DNA of 64,000 nt from Sporosarcina ureae DSM 2281. GTDB lineage: Bacteria > Bacillota > Bacilli > Bacillales_A > Planococcaceae. Made by a program: the position numbers and the translations under genes. Under the pieces are notes generated by a model, which made no database searches, was not told where the DNA came from, and saw only the letters and a program-made list of their open reading frames with translations. This document shows, piece by piece, positions 31,033 through 39,487 of this stretch. The stretch's first letter is position 1, and every line of letters starts with the position of its first letter. Location: the NCBI RefSeq assembly GCF_000425545.1, contig NZ_AUDQ01000009.1, positions 62,001 to 126,000 of the forward strand, read 5' to 3'.

Positions 31033-31812
31033 TTATTGACCTATAAAGCTCGGTTTTCTTTTCTCGACAAATGCCTGTACGCCTTCGCGATGATCAGTTG
31101 AGGAACGCATGGCTGCTTGTGCTTCGCTTTCAAGTTTCACTACTTGTTCGAGTTCTGCGATGCCCGCCGCATGGAGTATTTTCTTTGTTGCTGCCATGGC
31201 AGCTGTCGGGGAGTTTAGAATCACTTGTGCACGTTGTTGTGCCGTGTTCCAAGCTTCACCGTCTGCTACCGCTTCATCCACGAGTCCGATCTGCATTGCA
31301 CTTTTCCCATCGAGTACTTTCCCCGACCAGATCAGTTGTTTAGCTCTGGCTGTACCTACGCGTTCTTTCAGGAAGAAGTGACCGCCACCGTCTGGTACGA
31401 GTCCGATACCGATGAAGTTCATAGCAATTTTACTTGATTCTTCCGCGATAACGACGTCGCATGCAATGGCGATACTGCAGCCAAGTCCTGCAGCCGCACC
31501 GTGTACGGATGCAATCGTGATTTGTGGCATGCTGTACATAGACAAGGCTAATCTTGACAAATCGACCATAATATCTTCCATTTTCATCGGACCATTCGGG
31601 TCTAACATCGCCTTGACGTTTCCACCGGCAGAAAATGCTCGACCTGCTCCCTTGAACAGTACGACATGTACTGATGAATTATCCTTTAATTGATCTACGA
31701 TATCTGCCAATTCTTTCATCATGAACCCGTCTAACGCGTTCATCGTTTCAGGTTGGTTAAAAGTTACTGTCGCTAATCTTCCTTCAATTTCCACGTCAAT
31801 CTGTTTTGTCAA
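31033..31812 (-). CDS. yhaR: Enoyl-CoA hydratase/isomerase family protein (YhaR-like)
   Basis: A 259-residue crotonase-fold protein. The oxyanion-hole segments GAGRAFSAGGNVKAM (about 54-68) and HGAAAGLGCSIAIACD (about 104-119) are clear; the second catalytic Glu position lies in PDGGGHFFL, where the usual GxIPexGG Glu is Asp/Gly, so isomerase or other crotonase chemistry is possible. The start is TTG with AAAGGGGGAA 6 nt upstream. A FadR operator precedes it, which ties it to fatty acid breakdown. Confidence 0.88.
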   Translation of the reverse strand: MTKQIDVEIEGRLATVTFNQPETMNALDGFMMKELADIVDQLKDNSSVHVVLFKGAGRAFSAGGNVKAMLDPNGPMKMEDIMVDLSRLALSMYSMPQITIASVHGAAAGLGCSIAIACDVVIAEESSKIAMNFIGIGLVPDGGGHFFLKERVGTARAKQLIWSGKVLDGKSAMQIGLVDEAVADGEAWNTAQQRAQVILNSPTAAMAATKKILHAAGIAELEQVVKLESEAQAAMRSSTDHREGVQAFVEKRKPSFIGQ

Positions 31813-31830
31813 AATTAATTCCCCCTTTAT

Positions 31831-31850
31831 ATGAATGGTTGTTCATTCAT
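31831..31850 (-). promoter_or_regulatory. FadR operator upstream of yhaR
   Basis: ATGAATGGTTGTTCATTCAT is an inverted repeat matching the Bacillus FadR (YsiA, TetR family) operator TGAATGANTANTCATTCA with a single half-site deviation. A TATAAT -10 lies directly upstream on the minus strand (31855-31860), so a bound repressor would cover the transcription start. Confidence 0.8.
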
Positions 31851-31889
31851 TACATTATACACAATTACCTGAGCATTTGCATAACTTTA

Positions 31890-31929
31890 ACAAAAAATTC
31901 CCCCGACATTTTTTGCGAAGGGGGAATCA
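31890..31929 (-). terminator. Terminator after hemZ
   Basis: On the minus strand ATTCCCCC pairs with GGGGGAAT around a 15-nt loop, followed by TTTTTTG. Confidence 0.88.
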
Positions 31930-31932
31930 GCA

Positions 31933-33441
31933 TTATTTTATAGTTTCCGAGGACGGAAATAACTCTTCTAAATACGCTATTTTCTTATCAATAGCTTCTT
32001 CAAATCCTAATATATAAGCGCCAGGTTCTTTCGGATTATGGAATTGCGTCAACTTGCCAGTTGCTGGTTCCATGAACTTGCTTGAGGCCCCGCAACCTAA
32101 ACCGATAATGGTCTGTGCTTCTTCCATGATCAAAATATTGTAGAGACTTTCTTCACCGGGTTTTGAATACCCAACATTTTCAAGATTTCCTAAAATGTTT
32201 TTCTGGCGGTAAAGATAATACGGAATATATCCGTTATCGCGTGACCACTCCTCGCCACGCGTCATCATTTTCCCTACGGTTTCACGATCCGCTACTTGAT
32301 ACTTGTCTTTGTTGCGTGTCATTTCAGAAGCACGCTTGAACGACAACGTGTGAATCGTCAAAGATTCCGGCTGCATCTTTTCTGTTTCCGCTAATGAATG
32401 TTCAAATTCTTCAAGACCTTCATTCGGTAAACCGATGATTAAATCCATATTAATATTGCGCATTCCTTGCTCACGGGACAACCAATATTTATCGATCGTT
32501 TCCTGTACAGTGTGATGACGGCCGATTGCTTTCAATGTTTCGTCCGTATATGACTGGGGATTGACACTGATTCGATCGATCCCCCACTTCTTCAGTACTT
32601 CAAGTTTCGGTACCGTAATCGTATCGGGACGGCCGGCTTCCACTGTCACTTCACGAACATGTTCCATATAAGGGAATGACTCCATCATCGTTTGATAGAG
32701 CGCATCCATTTCATCTGCTTCAATAGACGTTGGAGTTCCGCCACCGAAATAAATTGTTGTGATGCGAATATCACGCTCTTTTAACCATTTACCTATCGCA
32801 CGCATTTCTTCATGCAAGCCGTCGAGGAAAGTTTCTACCCGCCCACTTTTACGATGAATAGCATAGGCCGGGAACGTGCAATACGCACATTTTGTCGGGC
32901 AAAACGGAATGCCAATATATATACTCACTTCTTCTTTCAATGAATACAAATCTGGCAATGCATTCAGCTGAACGTCCGCAATTTCTGCAATCAATTCACT
33001 TTTCCGCACCGATACACGATGGCGTTGCTGAAGTAATTGCTTTGCTTCATCGATCGTATGACCGTCTTGCCGGTACATATGATACAACTTTGTAGGACGG
33101 ATCCCCGTTAGAATCCCCCACTCTTGATTCATTCCTGTTGCTTGTTCCAACACGTCTAGCAATACGTGGGAATACATTCTCTTTCGCTGACGTAGCTGCT
33201 CGCGTTCATCTGTCTCTTTTACCTCTTCGGCAAAATGCGACGTATAGTGCGTACCTTGCCATTGAATATCCGCAGTTATACTTGGAGATTCTTCGTAAAC
33301 TTCGGTAAACCGTAGATCAATCGCTGTATCATCCGCCTGCTCTGTAACTAGTTTAGACTGTTCGAAAAATAAATTGGCCAAATGTGTGAACATTCGAATC
33401 CAATCTTGGGGGAACTGTTGATTTACATATAATTGCTGCAT
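31933..33441 (-). CDS. hemZ: Radical SAM protein HemZ (coproporphyrinogen III oxidase-like)
   Basis: A 502-residue radical SAM enzyme of the HemN/HemW branch. An N-terminal extension of about 165 residues precedes the [4Fe-4S] motif CPTKCAYCTF (CX3CX2C). GGGTPT and the VEAGRPDT strand follow, as in HemN. HemZ of B. subtilis is linked to anaerobic haem synthesis, but some homologues lack oxidase activity, so the reaction is not certain. The second of two adjacent ATG codons (33441) has the better distance to TAGGAG. Confidence 0.9.
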   Translation of the reverse strand: MQQLYVNQQFPQDWIRMFTHLANLFFEQSKLVTEQADDTAIDLRFTEVYEESPSITADIQWQGTHYTSHFAEEVKETDEREQLRQRKRMYSHVLLDVLEQATGMNQEWGILTGIRPTKLYHMYRQDGHTIDEAKQLLQQRHRVSVRKSELIAEIADVQLNALPDLYSLKEEVSIYIGIPFCPTKCAYCTFPAYAIHRKSGRVETFLDGLHEEMRAIGKWLKERDIRITTIYFGGGTPTSIEADEMDALYQTMMESFPYMEHVREVTVEAGRPDTITVPKLEVLKKWGIDRISVNPQSYTDETLKAIGRHHTVQETIDKYWLSREQGMRNINMDLIIGLPNEGLEEFEHSLAETEKMQPESLTIHTLSFKRASEMTRNKDKYQVADRETVGKMMTRGEEWSRDNGYIPYYLYRQKNILGNLENVGYSKPGEESLYNILIMEEAQTIIGLGCGASSKFMEPATGKLTQFHNPKEPGAYILGFEEAIDKKIAYLEELFPSSETIK

Positions 33442-33466
33442 CATTTTCTCCTACTCTCCATCTGTT

Positions 33467-33492
33467 AAAAAAAACCGGCCAAGGCCGGTTTC
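33467..33492 (-). terminator. Terminator after yheA/yheB
   Basis: On the minus strand AAACCGGCC pairs with GGCCGGTTT, followed by T residues. Confidence 0.85.
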
Positions 33493-33506
33493 GATGTGTC
33501 TATTAA

Positions 33507-33854
33507 TTAAAATCCTTCATATAAATCTGCAACTGGTTTCAAAACTACACGGTTTACTTCTTCAATCAACTCGCTAAGCTTCATTTCAGCTGTTAACATA
33601 GCTAAGATTTTCGGATCTTCTTGGGCAAGTTGGGCAGTTTTCTGTGCGTGCTCCAACTCGTCTCCTTCAATCTCCTCACCCGCCATTTGTTTCTGCTGTA
33701 AATTCATTTGGATTTCGCGGAAGCTTTCGAACAATGCAAGTGCTTGTTCGTCACTTTTCACATCGGCCATCGCTGTTTTCACCGCTACATACTCATCTGT
33801 CTTGCGTAAAGTAGATTCCAATTTGTTCATATCATCATAAATGTTTACTGACAT
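33507..33854 (-). CDS. yheA: YlbF-family protein YheA
   Basis: A 115-residue all-helical protein of the Com_YlbF (DUF964) family with the typical ALFESFREIQMNLQQKQMAG core. YlbF/YmcA relatives join YaaT in a complex that steers RNase Y; YheA itself is less studied. It has GGAGGAG upstream and follows yheB by 11 bp. Confidence 0.88.
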   Translation of the reverse strand: MSVNIYDDMNKLESTLRKTDEYVAVKTAMADVKSDEQALALFESFREIQMNLQQKQMAGEEIEGDELEHAQKTAQLAQEDPKILAMLTAEMKLSELIEEVNRVVLKPVADLYEGF

Positions 33855-33865
33855 ACTATCTCCTC

Positions 33866-35014
33866 CTACAATCCATTTAGTGTAAGCGCAATAATTCCTT
33901 GCACAATTCCAATGATCCCACCTAGAAATGCGCCTAGAACTGTAATCATTTTAAACTCTCTGCGTGAAATGCCAAGAACTAGATCTTCTAGAACCGCCAC
34001 AGGGAACGTGTCTACCTGCTCTTTCACCATTTCATCCAGTTTTAGCTTCTTTAACGATTGTTCAAGCTGCGCTTCTGCTTGAGCGAATAAAAAGTTGACA
34101 ATCTGTGGTGTAACCTTAGCAGCCGTCCATGTGGAACCTTGTGGCCAATAATGTAACAAGCTGTGATCGAGTCTTTCATGTAGTGCCAATTGATTGAGTG
34201 CATATTTTCTCACTGAAGCAAACACACTATCAAAGTCGAATCCAGACGTCAACTGTTCCATCGGTTGTTGCTGAACGTTCTGCCATTCTTTCCAAATCAG
34301 TTGATCTAATAAATCTTTTGTTCCAGGTGCTTCTATAAATCGCAATGCTTCCCGTTGAACCTTGCCGACCAGCGACTCCGATTCTCCGAAAAACATATTG
34401 AGCATACCGCCGAATGTCCCTTTTGAAGCTAAGAAATCATCTATCAACTTTTGGAATGTCTGTCTTCCTTCTGCCGAATCAACAAATTGACTTGCGCGTC
34501 GTAGAACAAAGTCAGAAGCTAAAGGAATTTTTTCTTCAATTTGTTGTTGCCAACGAAGCGGCATGACTTCTTCTACAGTACCTGTTGTCACTTTTGCTTT
34601 CATCTCGTATAGCTGCTGGTCGATTAAAGTAACCAACTTGTCTTCCACTTGGTCTGGAAGTTTGTCGGCACCTGCAAGCTTGAGCCAGTCATTCAATGTC
34701 TTATCTGATTGCAAGATGTATTGATCCATTTTACTTTGGATAAACGTCTCTACACGCTTTTCCATCCCAGGCGTCAACATCTTTTTCCGGAACAGATCAG
34801 GTGTCAGCAAATAATTTGTCACCGTTTTACCAAGCTGAGTCGCCAATTCATTTCGGCGCTTAGGAATCAAGCCGGGTGTGAACGGCAAACGAGTTTTTCC
34901 AATGTATTTTGCTTCATGGGGTCTGAACAGCATCTTAATCGCCAGATGATTCGTTACTCCACCTATCAATGCGCCAATAAACGCCATAAACAAAATAGTC
35001 AGCACTATTTTCAA
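33866..35014 (-). CDS. yheB: DUF445 membrane protein YheB
   Basis: About 382 residues with one N-terminal membrane helix (IVLTILFMAFIGALIGGVTN), the family motif HLAIKMLFRPHEAKYIGK, then PFTPGLIPKRR, a long soluble helical part and a C-terminal helix (TVLGAFLGGIIGIVQGIIA). The start is uncertain: TTG at 35014 with AAGGTG 5 nt upstream is preferred, GTG at 35023 is close, and the open frame reaches 35080. It is operonic with yheA as in B. subtilis. Confidence 0.87.
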   Translation of the reverse strand: MKIVLTILFMAFIGALIGGVTNHLAIKMLFRPHEAKYIGKTRLPFTPGLIPKRRNELATQLGKTVTNYLLTPDLFRKKMLTPGMEKRVETFIQSKMDQYILQSDKTLNDWLKLAGADKLPDQVEDKLVTLIDQQLYEMKAKVTTGTVEEVMPLRWQQQIEEKIPLASDFVLRRASQFVDSAEGRQTFQKLIDDFLASKGTFGGMLNMFFGESESLVGKVQREALRFIEAPGTKDLLDQLIWKEWQNVQQQPMEQLTSGFDFDSVFASVRKYALNQLALHERLDHSLLHYWPQGSTWTAAKVTPQIVNFLFAQAEAQLEQSLKKLKLDEMVKEQVDTFPVAVLEDLVLGISRREFKMITVLGAFLGGIIGIVQGIIALTLNGL

Positions 35015-35196
35015 TTGCTTCACCTTATTCCACTTGGTCTTCGTTCCAATTATAACAAAAACCAGCTGAATGAAAAGCAATTTGAGGCGGAGATTTCTGA
35101 CTTTACATTTGATAGCCGTTCAGGTACGTTGCAAGTAGAGTATTACTTACTATGAACCTACGTTTTCACCTACCGCCAAAGGAGGCTTTCATTTCA

Positions 35197-35976
35197 TTGA
35201 AGAAAGAAATTATTGATCACTTGGGAAGAACCGTTGTGTATAATTTTCCACCTAAACGAATCGTCACATTATGTCCTGGTATTACGGAGACATTATTCGG
35301 AATTGGACTTGAGAAAGAAATTGTCGGACGCACACGTTATTGTATTTATCCCGAACAAGCTAAGAACGTTCCCGCAGTTGCAGGAACGAAAGACCTGAAG
35401 TTGGAAAAGATACATGAAGTACAACCCGATTTGATTATTATGGAAAAAGAAGAAAACACAAAAGAGATGGTCGACATTCTTGCCGAGTTCTATCCGGTAT
35501 ATGTAGCAGAAGTACAGACGATCGAAGAAGCCTATAGAATGATTACAGATATGGGATCATTGACTGATCATGAGCAACAGTCCGAGTCGCTTGTTACGGA
35601 AATTAAGCAAGCATTCACAGAACTCCCTACTCTTCCTGCTGCGCGAGTTGCCTATGTCATTTGGCAAAAACCCTATATGGTTGCGGGCAAAGACACCTAC
35701 ATTAACTCGTTGTTGCAAAAACTCGGTTTTATCACGCCATTTGTCGAATCATCTGACCGCTATCCAGCTCTTACAGAAGAGCAATTCAAGGAAGCTAATC
35801 TCGACTTAGTATTGCTGTCATCTGAACCATATCCCTTTAAAGAAAAGCAGCAAGTTCAGTTCCAAGAAATGCTACCTGATTCAGCGATCCAGCTAATTGA
35901 TGGCGAAATGTTCTGGTATGGGGTTCGGATGCTTGAAGGTGCTAAGTATTTCAAAGACTTTTCTTTCGACGTTTGA
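35197..35976 (+). CDS. Helical-backbone metal/cobalamin-binding domain protein without signal peptide
   Basis: About 259 residues matching the BtuF/FepB periplasmic-binding fold: PPKRIVTLCPGITETLFGIG (about 17-36), VGRTRYCIYPEQAKNVPAVAG, DLKLEKIHEVQPDLIIMEKEE, a long linker helix, then YMVAGKDTYINSLLQKLGF. There is no signal peptide or lipobox, so it appears cytosolic and no transporter is encoded nearby. Start: an ATG at 35152 lacks a binding site; AAAGGAGG at 35178-35185 points to TTG at 35197, or possibly a rare ATT at 35191. Ligand unknown. Confidence 0.78.
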   Translation: MKKEIIDHLGRTVVYNFPPKRIVTLCPGITETLFGIGLEKEIVGRTRYCIYPEQAKNVPAVAGTKDLKLEKIHEVQPDLIIMEKEENTKEMVDILAEFYPVYVAEVQTIEEAYRMITDMGSLTDHEQQSESLVTEIKQAFTELPTLPAARVAYVIWQKPYMVAGKDTYINSLLQKLGFITPFVESSDRYPALTEEQFKEANLDLVLLSSEPYPFKEKQQVQFQEMLPDSAIQLIDGEMFWYGVRMLEGAKYFKDFSFDV

Positions 35977-35977
35977 T

Positions 35978-36370
35978 TTAATTTACTCCATTGAATATGG
36001 TAGACATTCGAATCGCATGCTCCATATCGTCATGTAACGCGATGAAAATCGGATCATATGCCTCTTCAAAAGGAATCGTCAGAAACATTTCCTTGCATTG
36101 CTCTACCGCTTCAAGTTCAGAAACTAGTGCATTTTTAGCCGATTCTTTCAAATTCGTACAAGGCGCTGGCTTTTTCGGATTTGGCACAAACTCGTTCGTC
36201 ATTATATAATGCAACTGCTGGAACATTTCGTAATGACTTTTTTCATCCTCATACGCATGGCGAATAAATTCCTGCCATAGCAAATCATTCGTCAGTTGAT
36301 ACATGGACTTATAATAAAAATACGACTTATACTTTTCCTCGACTGCATTACGTAGTTGAGTAACAAACAC
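35978..36370 (-). CDS. Ferritin-like helical protein
   Basis: A 130-residue, all-helical protein. EEKYKSYFYYKSMYQ, EDEKSHYEMFQQLHYI and SELEAVEQCKEMF followed later by HDDMEHAIRMSTIF place acidic and histidine residues as in ferritin-like/rubrerythrin-type diiron four-helix bundles. The Glu and ExxH pairs (DEKSH, DMEH) are present, so a metal site is likely. GTG start with AAAGGATGAG upstream. It converges on the preceding gene with a 1-bp gap. Confidence 0.65.
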   Translation of the reverse strand: MFVTQLRNAVEEKYKSYFYYKSMYQLTNDLLWQEFIRHAYEDEKSHYEMFQQLHYIMTNEFVPNPKKPAPCTNLKESAKNALVSELEAVEQCKEMFLTIPFEEAYDPIFIALHDDMEHAIRMSTIFNGVN

Positions 36371-36454
36371 ACTCTCATCCTTTCGTTCCTTTTGGTCAGT
36401 TTATGAAAGGGACGAACAGGATATCACTAATGGAACGATAAAGGAGAAAACAAC

Positions 36455-36658
36455 ATGCTACAACATTTCAGTTACAAAAAAATGTTTGAAGACACTGATC
36501 TACCAGGATGGACCATCTCTTTCTATTACCAAAACAAACAATACAAAGGCGACTACCATAAAGACGGAACAATCCATTGGACAAACGGCATACCGCCAGA
36601 TGAAGAAAAAGTCTTACGAATGGTTCATGACCTTATGACTTTCCACGTCTATGAATGA
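36455..36658 (+). CDS. yheE: YheE-like small protein (DUF5342)
   Basis: A 67-residue protein: MLQHFSYKKMFEDTDLPGW at the start, NKQYKGDYHKDGTIHW in the middle and DLMTFHVYE at the end, matching my memory of YheE. AAAGGAG lies about 8 nt upstream of the ATG. Function unknown. Confidence 0.72.
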   Translation: MLQHFSYKKMFEDTDLPGWTISFYYQNKQYKGDYHKDGTIHWTNGIPPDEEKVLRMVHDLMTFHVYE

Positions 36659-36702
36659 GATCCACTTAAACCGACCATCCTCTAACTAGAGGAGGTGCTT
36701 TT

Positions 36703-36855
36703 ATGGGCAACGAACAATCAAAAGGTAAACAACAGTTAGAAAAAGAGCGTTTGAAGTTACAAAACCAAAAGACTGAAAACGTCTTTGAAGACAAAAGCCG
36801 CATCCCCGACGAACAAAATGCTTTTAAAGAAACCCAACCCAAATACGGTGAGTAA
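36703..36855 (+). CDS. Very hydrophilic 50-residue protein, function unknown
   Basis: A 50-codon gene with AGAGGAGG placed 7 nt before ATG. The product is charged and glutamine-rich (MGNEQSKGKQQLEKERLKLQ) with no hydrophobic stretch, suggesting a disordered or helical soluble peptide. It follows yheE by 44 bp and ends before a strong terminator, so the two may be co-transcribed. Confidence 0.65.
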   Translation: MGNEQSKGKQQLEKERLKLQNQKTENVFEDKSRIPDEQNAFKETQPKYGE

Positions 36856-36866
36856 CAGTTTAATCT

Positions 36867-36917
36867 AAGACTGAAGACATTTTCCTTGTGCAAAGGACTT
36901 GATCTTCAGTCTTTTTT
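36867..36917 (+). terminator. Terminator after the 50-residue gene
   Basis: AAGACTGAAGA pairs with TCTTCAGTCTT around a loop of about 23 nt, followed by TTTTTT. Confidence 0.9.
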
Positions 36918-37136
36918 AAACGTTTTATAAAATTTGTAAAACAACAAAACTAATCATAAGTCGAAGCTAGCTTAACCGTGTGGCGGTGTTACCACGTCCC
37001 CTCCACTCTTTAGTTCGACACATTATGTACCTCTGGAATGATTTTTTTCCCTTCTGTAAGCAAATCGAATTGTAATTTCTCTATAAATAAATTATTATAA
37101 AAGATAACTAACTTTACTTTACAGGAGGTGTACGCT

Positions 37137-37217
37137 TTGTTCTTTTCCCTCATCTGGGTTAAGCGCGAAGCTATTATTTGGATATTGCCATACGATTGGC
37201 AGCATTTGCTGCCTTGA
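37137..37217 (+). CDS. Putative 26-residue leader peptide overlapping the CNNM gene
   Basis: AGGAGGTG (37123-37130) is well placed for TTG at 37137, which opens a 26-codon frame (MFFSLIWVKREAIIWILPYD and six more residues) ending in TGA at 37215-37217. The CNNM frame starts inside it at 37178 in another register and has no good binding site of its own. Translational coupling is plausible; a sequencing or natural frameshift is the alternative. Confidence 0.4.
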   Translation: MFFSLIWVKREAIIWILPYDWQHLLP

Positions 37218-38515
37218 TCGCAATCACCGCTTTTTTTGTTGCGTGTGAATTCGCAATCGTGAAAGTCCGCTCATCGCGTCTCGACCAATTAATCGATGAA
37301 GGTAATCAACGCGCGGTTCTTTCAAAAAAAATTGCCGATAACTTAGATGAATATTTATCCGCTTGTCAGCTCGGAATTACGATTTCGGCACTTGGCCTAG
37401 GTATGCTCGGGGAACCAACAGTTCGCATGATGCTAGCTCCCGTTTTTGACATGTTTACGCTCGATGCCAATGTCGAAACCATTCTTTCATTCACTATCGC
37501 TTTAGCGATCGTCACCTATTTGCATGTCGTGGTAGGAGAACTAGCTCCAAAGACCATCGCATTGCACAAGGCGGAAGAATTATCCCTATCCCTTGCCGTC
37601 CCACTGAATCTATTTTACCGTCTTATGTACCCGATCATTAAAGGAATGAACGGATCGGCACGTCTTGTTACACGATTGCTAGGCTTCAAATCCATTTCCG
37701 AACTAGAAGTAGGTCATACAGAAGAAGAATTGCGCATTATCTTATCCGATAGTTTACGTAGCGGTGAAATCAATCAAGCAGAGTACAAATACGTCAATCG
37801 TATTTTCGAGTTTGATGATCGAGTCGCTAAAGAAATTATGCTTCCACGAACAGAAATGATGACAGTCGATAAAGATATGACGTTATCCGAAGTGTTTGAA
37901 TTACTAGGCGTAGAACAGTTTACCCGTTATCCAATTATCGACGGGGACAAAGATCACGTGATCGGGCTTATCAACATGAAACATTTACTGACGGCCTATA
38001 TTAAAGATCCGTCAAATGGCAGTAAATCGGTCACCAATTATATGCAGCCAATTATCCGAGTGATTGAAACGATTCCAATTGGAGATTTACTCTTAAAGAT
38101 CCAGCGCGAACGTATTCATATGGCTGTTTTATTGGATGAATATGGAGGGACTTCAGGTCTCGTCACTATTGAAGACATATTAGAAGAAATTGTTGGCGAA
38201 ATCCGCGATGAGTTCGACATGGATGAACTACCTGAACTTCAAATTGTGGGTCCAGACCATTATATTTTAGATGCTAAGATGTTGATTGAAAACGTCAATC
38301 ACGCATTAAATATTGAAATTCTTGAAGATGATATCGACACGATCGGTGGTTGGTTCATGGATCAACGCTTTGAAGCTATACAAGGAGAAAAGATTATTGA
38401 ACAAGGATATGAGTTTACTGTTAAAGAAGTAGACGGTAATCACATTCTTTATCTAGAAGCTAAAAAGCAACCTCCCGACATCGCAACCAATGAGGCTACC
38501 GATTCGTCCAAATAA
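37178..38515 (+). CDS. CNNM/CorC-type (DUF21-CBS) transporter, hemolysin-like
   Basis: A 445-residue membrane protein: DUF21 domain with about four helices (residues 1-185; FFVACEFAIVKVRSSRLDQL), two CBS domains (about 200-325; MLPRTEMMTVDKDMTLSEVF, DEYGGTSGLVTIEDILEEIV) and a C-terminal CorC_HlyC domain (about 345-430). B. subtilis relatives include YhdP, and MpfA controls Mg2+ efflux. Only TTG at 37178 is usable, because an in-frame TAA lies 21 bp upstream and the conserved N-terminus starts here. Confidence 0.9.
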   Translation: MDIAIRLAAFAALIAITAFFVACEFAIVKVRSSRLDQLIDEGNQRAVLSKKIADNLDEYLSACQLGITISALGLGMLGEPTVRMMLAPVFDMFTLDANVETILSFTIALAIVTYLHVVVGELAPKTIALHKAEELSLSLAVPLNLFYRLMYPIIKGMNGSARLVTRLLGFKSISELEVGHTEEELRIILSDSLRSGEINQAEYKYVNRIFEFDDRVAKEIMLPRTEMMTVDKDMTLSEVFELLGVEQFTRYPIIDGDKDHVIGLINMKHLLTAYIKDPSNGSKSVTNYMQPIIRVIETIPIGDLLLKIQRERIHMAVLLDEYGGTSGLVTIEDILEEIVGEIRDEFDMDELPELQIVGPDHYILDAKMLIENVNHALNIEILEDDIDTIGGWFMDQRFEAIQGEKIIEQGYEFTVKEVDGNHILYLEAKKQPPDIATNEATDSSK

Positions 38516-38544
38516 AGCTTTCCTGTTTAAACGGGAAAGCTTTT
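38516..38544 (+). terminator. Terminator after the CNNM gene
   Basis: AGCTTTCCTGT pairs with ACGGGAAAGCT around a short loop, followed by TTTT. Confidence 0.82.
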
Positions 38545-38574
38545 ATCTATTATCTAATTATAAGGAGATGCTCC

Positions 38575-38994
38575 ATGAATAAAAAACAGGAAAACTGGCT
38601 CCTTTCCATATGGACCGTCGCACTAATCGCTACTCTTGGCTCTTTGTATTTTTCAGAAATCAAAGGTTACATACCTTGTACGATGTGCTGGTATCAACGG
38701 ATTTTCATGTATCCTATTGTATTGATCGGTTTGATCGCACTCATTCAGAAAAATATTTCAATTGCCTGGACTACGGCTTCCCTCGCTTTTATCGGCGGTT
38801 GCATTTCGCTTTACCACTATGGTATTCAGAAACTGGCTTTTCTACAAGACAGCGCTCCTGAATGTGGCGGGGCTTCTTGTACAGGTGCTTACATCAATTA
38901 TTTCGGATTTATCACGATTCCTTTTCTTGCATTGATAGCATTCGCTTTTATTTTCATCGCAAGTCTTGTAATCTTGAAACAGACAAAGGAGTGA
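38575..38994 (+). CDS. bdbC: DsbB-family disulfide oxidoreductase BdbC
   Basis: A 139-residue membrane protein with four helices. The first redox pair CTMC (about residues 36-39, in IPCTMCWYQRI) and the second pair in PECGGASC (about 95-102) are present. It oxidises an extracytoplasmic thiol-disulfide partner and passes electrons to quinone. The partner is probably the next gene, 6 bp downstream. Confidence 0.93.
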   Translation: MNKKQENWLLSIWTVALIATLGSLYFSEIKGYIPCTMCWYQRIFMYPIVLIGLIALIQKNISIAWTTASLAFIGGCISLYHYGIQKLAFLQDSAPECGGASCTGAYINYFGFITIPFLALIAFAFIFIASLVILKQTKE

Positions 38995-39000
38995 AACACA

Positions 39001-39474
39001 TTGAAAAAATTATTAGCCATTGGTGGAATTATAGTCGTGATCTTCGTTTTGATCATCGTCCTTAATAATAAATCCAATGAGACAAAACTGGCTGACAATC
39101 CGTACGGTACAAATAATCTACAACAATCCACAATTGATTTATTAGACAATGAAAGTTATCAGAACGTCGCACTTCCTGAAGATATCTTCAAAAAAATTGA
39201 AAGTGGCGAACCAACAACCGTTTATTACTTCAGTCCGGAATGCCCGCACTGTATGGATATGACTCCGCGTTTAATGCCGATTGCAGACGAATATAATGCA
39301 CATGTCTACCAGTATAATTTGCTTGAGTATGGAGATCAGATAAAACCGGAATACGATATTACAGCATGGCCTGCACTAGTCCACTATAAAGATGGAAAAG
39401 AACAAGGCAGAACAGTCGGCTCACAGCCTGACGATCAAATAAGAGCATTCTTTGATGAATTCGAAAGCAACTAA
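39001..39474 (+). CDS. Membrane-anchored thioredoxin-like protein (BdbD/BdbA partner)
   Basis: A 157-residue protein with one N-terminal signal anchor (residues 3-21) and a thioredoxin fold outside the membrane. The active site is CPHC (about residue 81), the cis-proline loop is in ITAWPALVHYKDG. CPHC resembles the oxidising DsbA type rather than CGPC. TTG start overlaps no upstream gene, but the GAG-rich end of bdbC supplies the binding site. It pairs with BdbC for disulfide formation. Confidence 0.85.
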   Translation: MKKLLAIGGIIVVIFVLIIVLNNKSNETKLADNPYGTNNLQQSTIDLLDNESYQNVALPEDIFKKIESGEPTTVYYFSPECPHCMDMTPRLMPIADEYNAHVYQYNLLEYGDQIKPEYDITAWPALVHYKDGKEQGRTVGSQPDDQIRAFFDEFESN

Positions 39475-39487
39475 GGAGACTACGTAG

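Noticed and set aside
36918..37122. Possible riboswitch before the CNNM gene
   Set aside because: Only weak pairings (GTCGAA/TTCGAC, GTGG/CCAC); no match to yybP-ykoY, M-box or other known folds.
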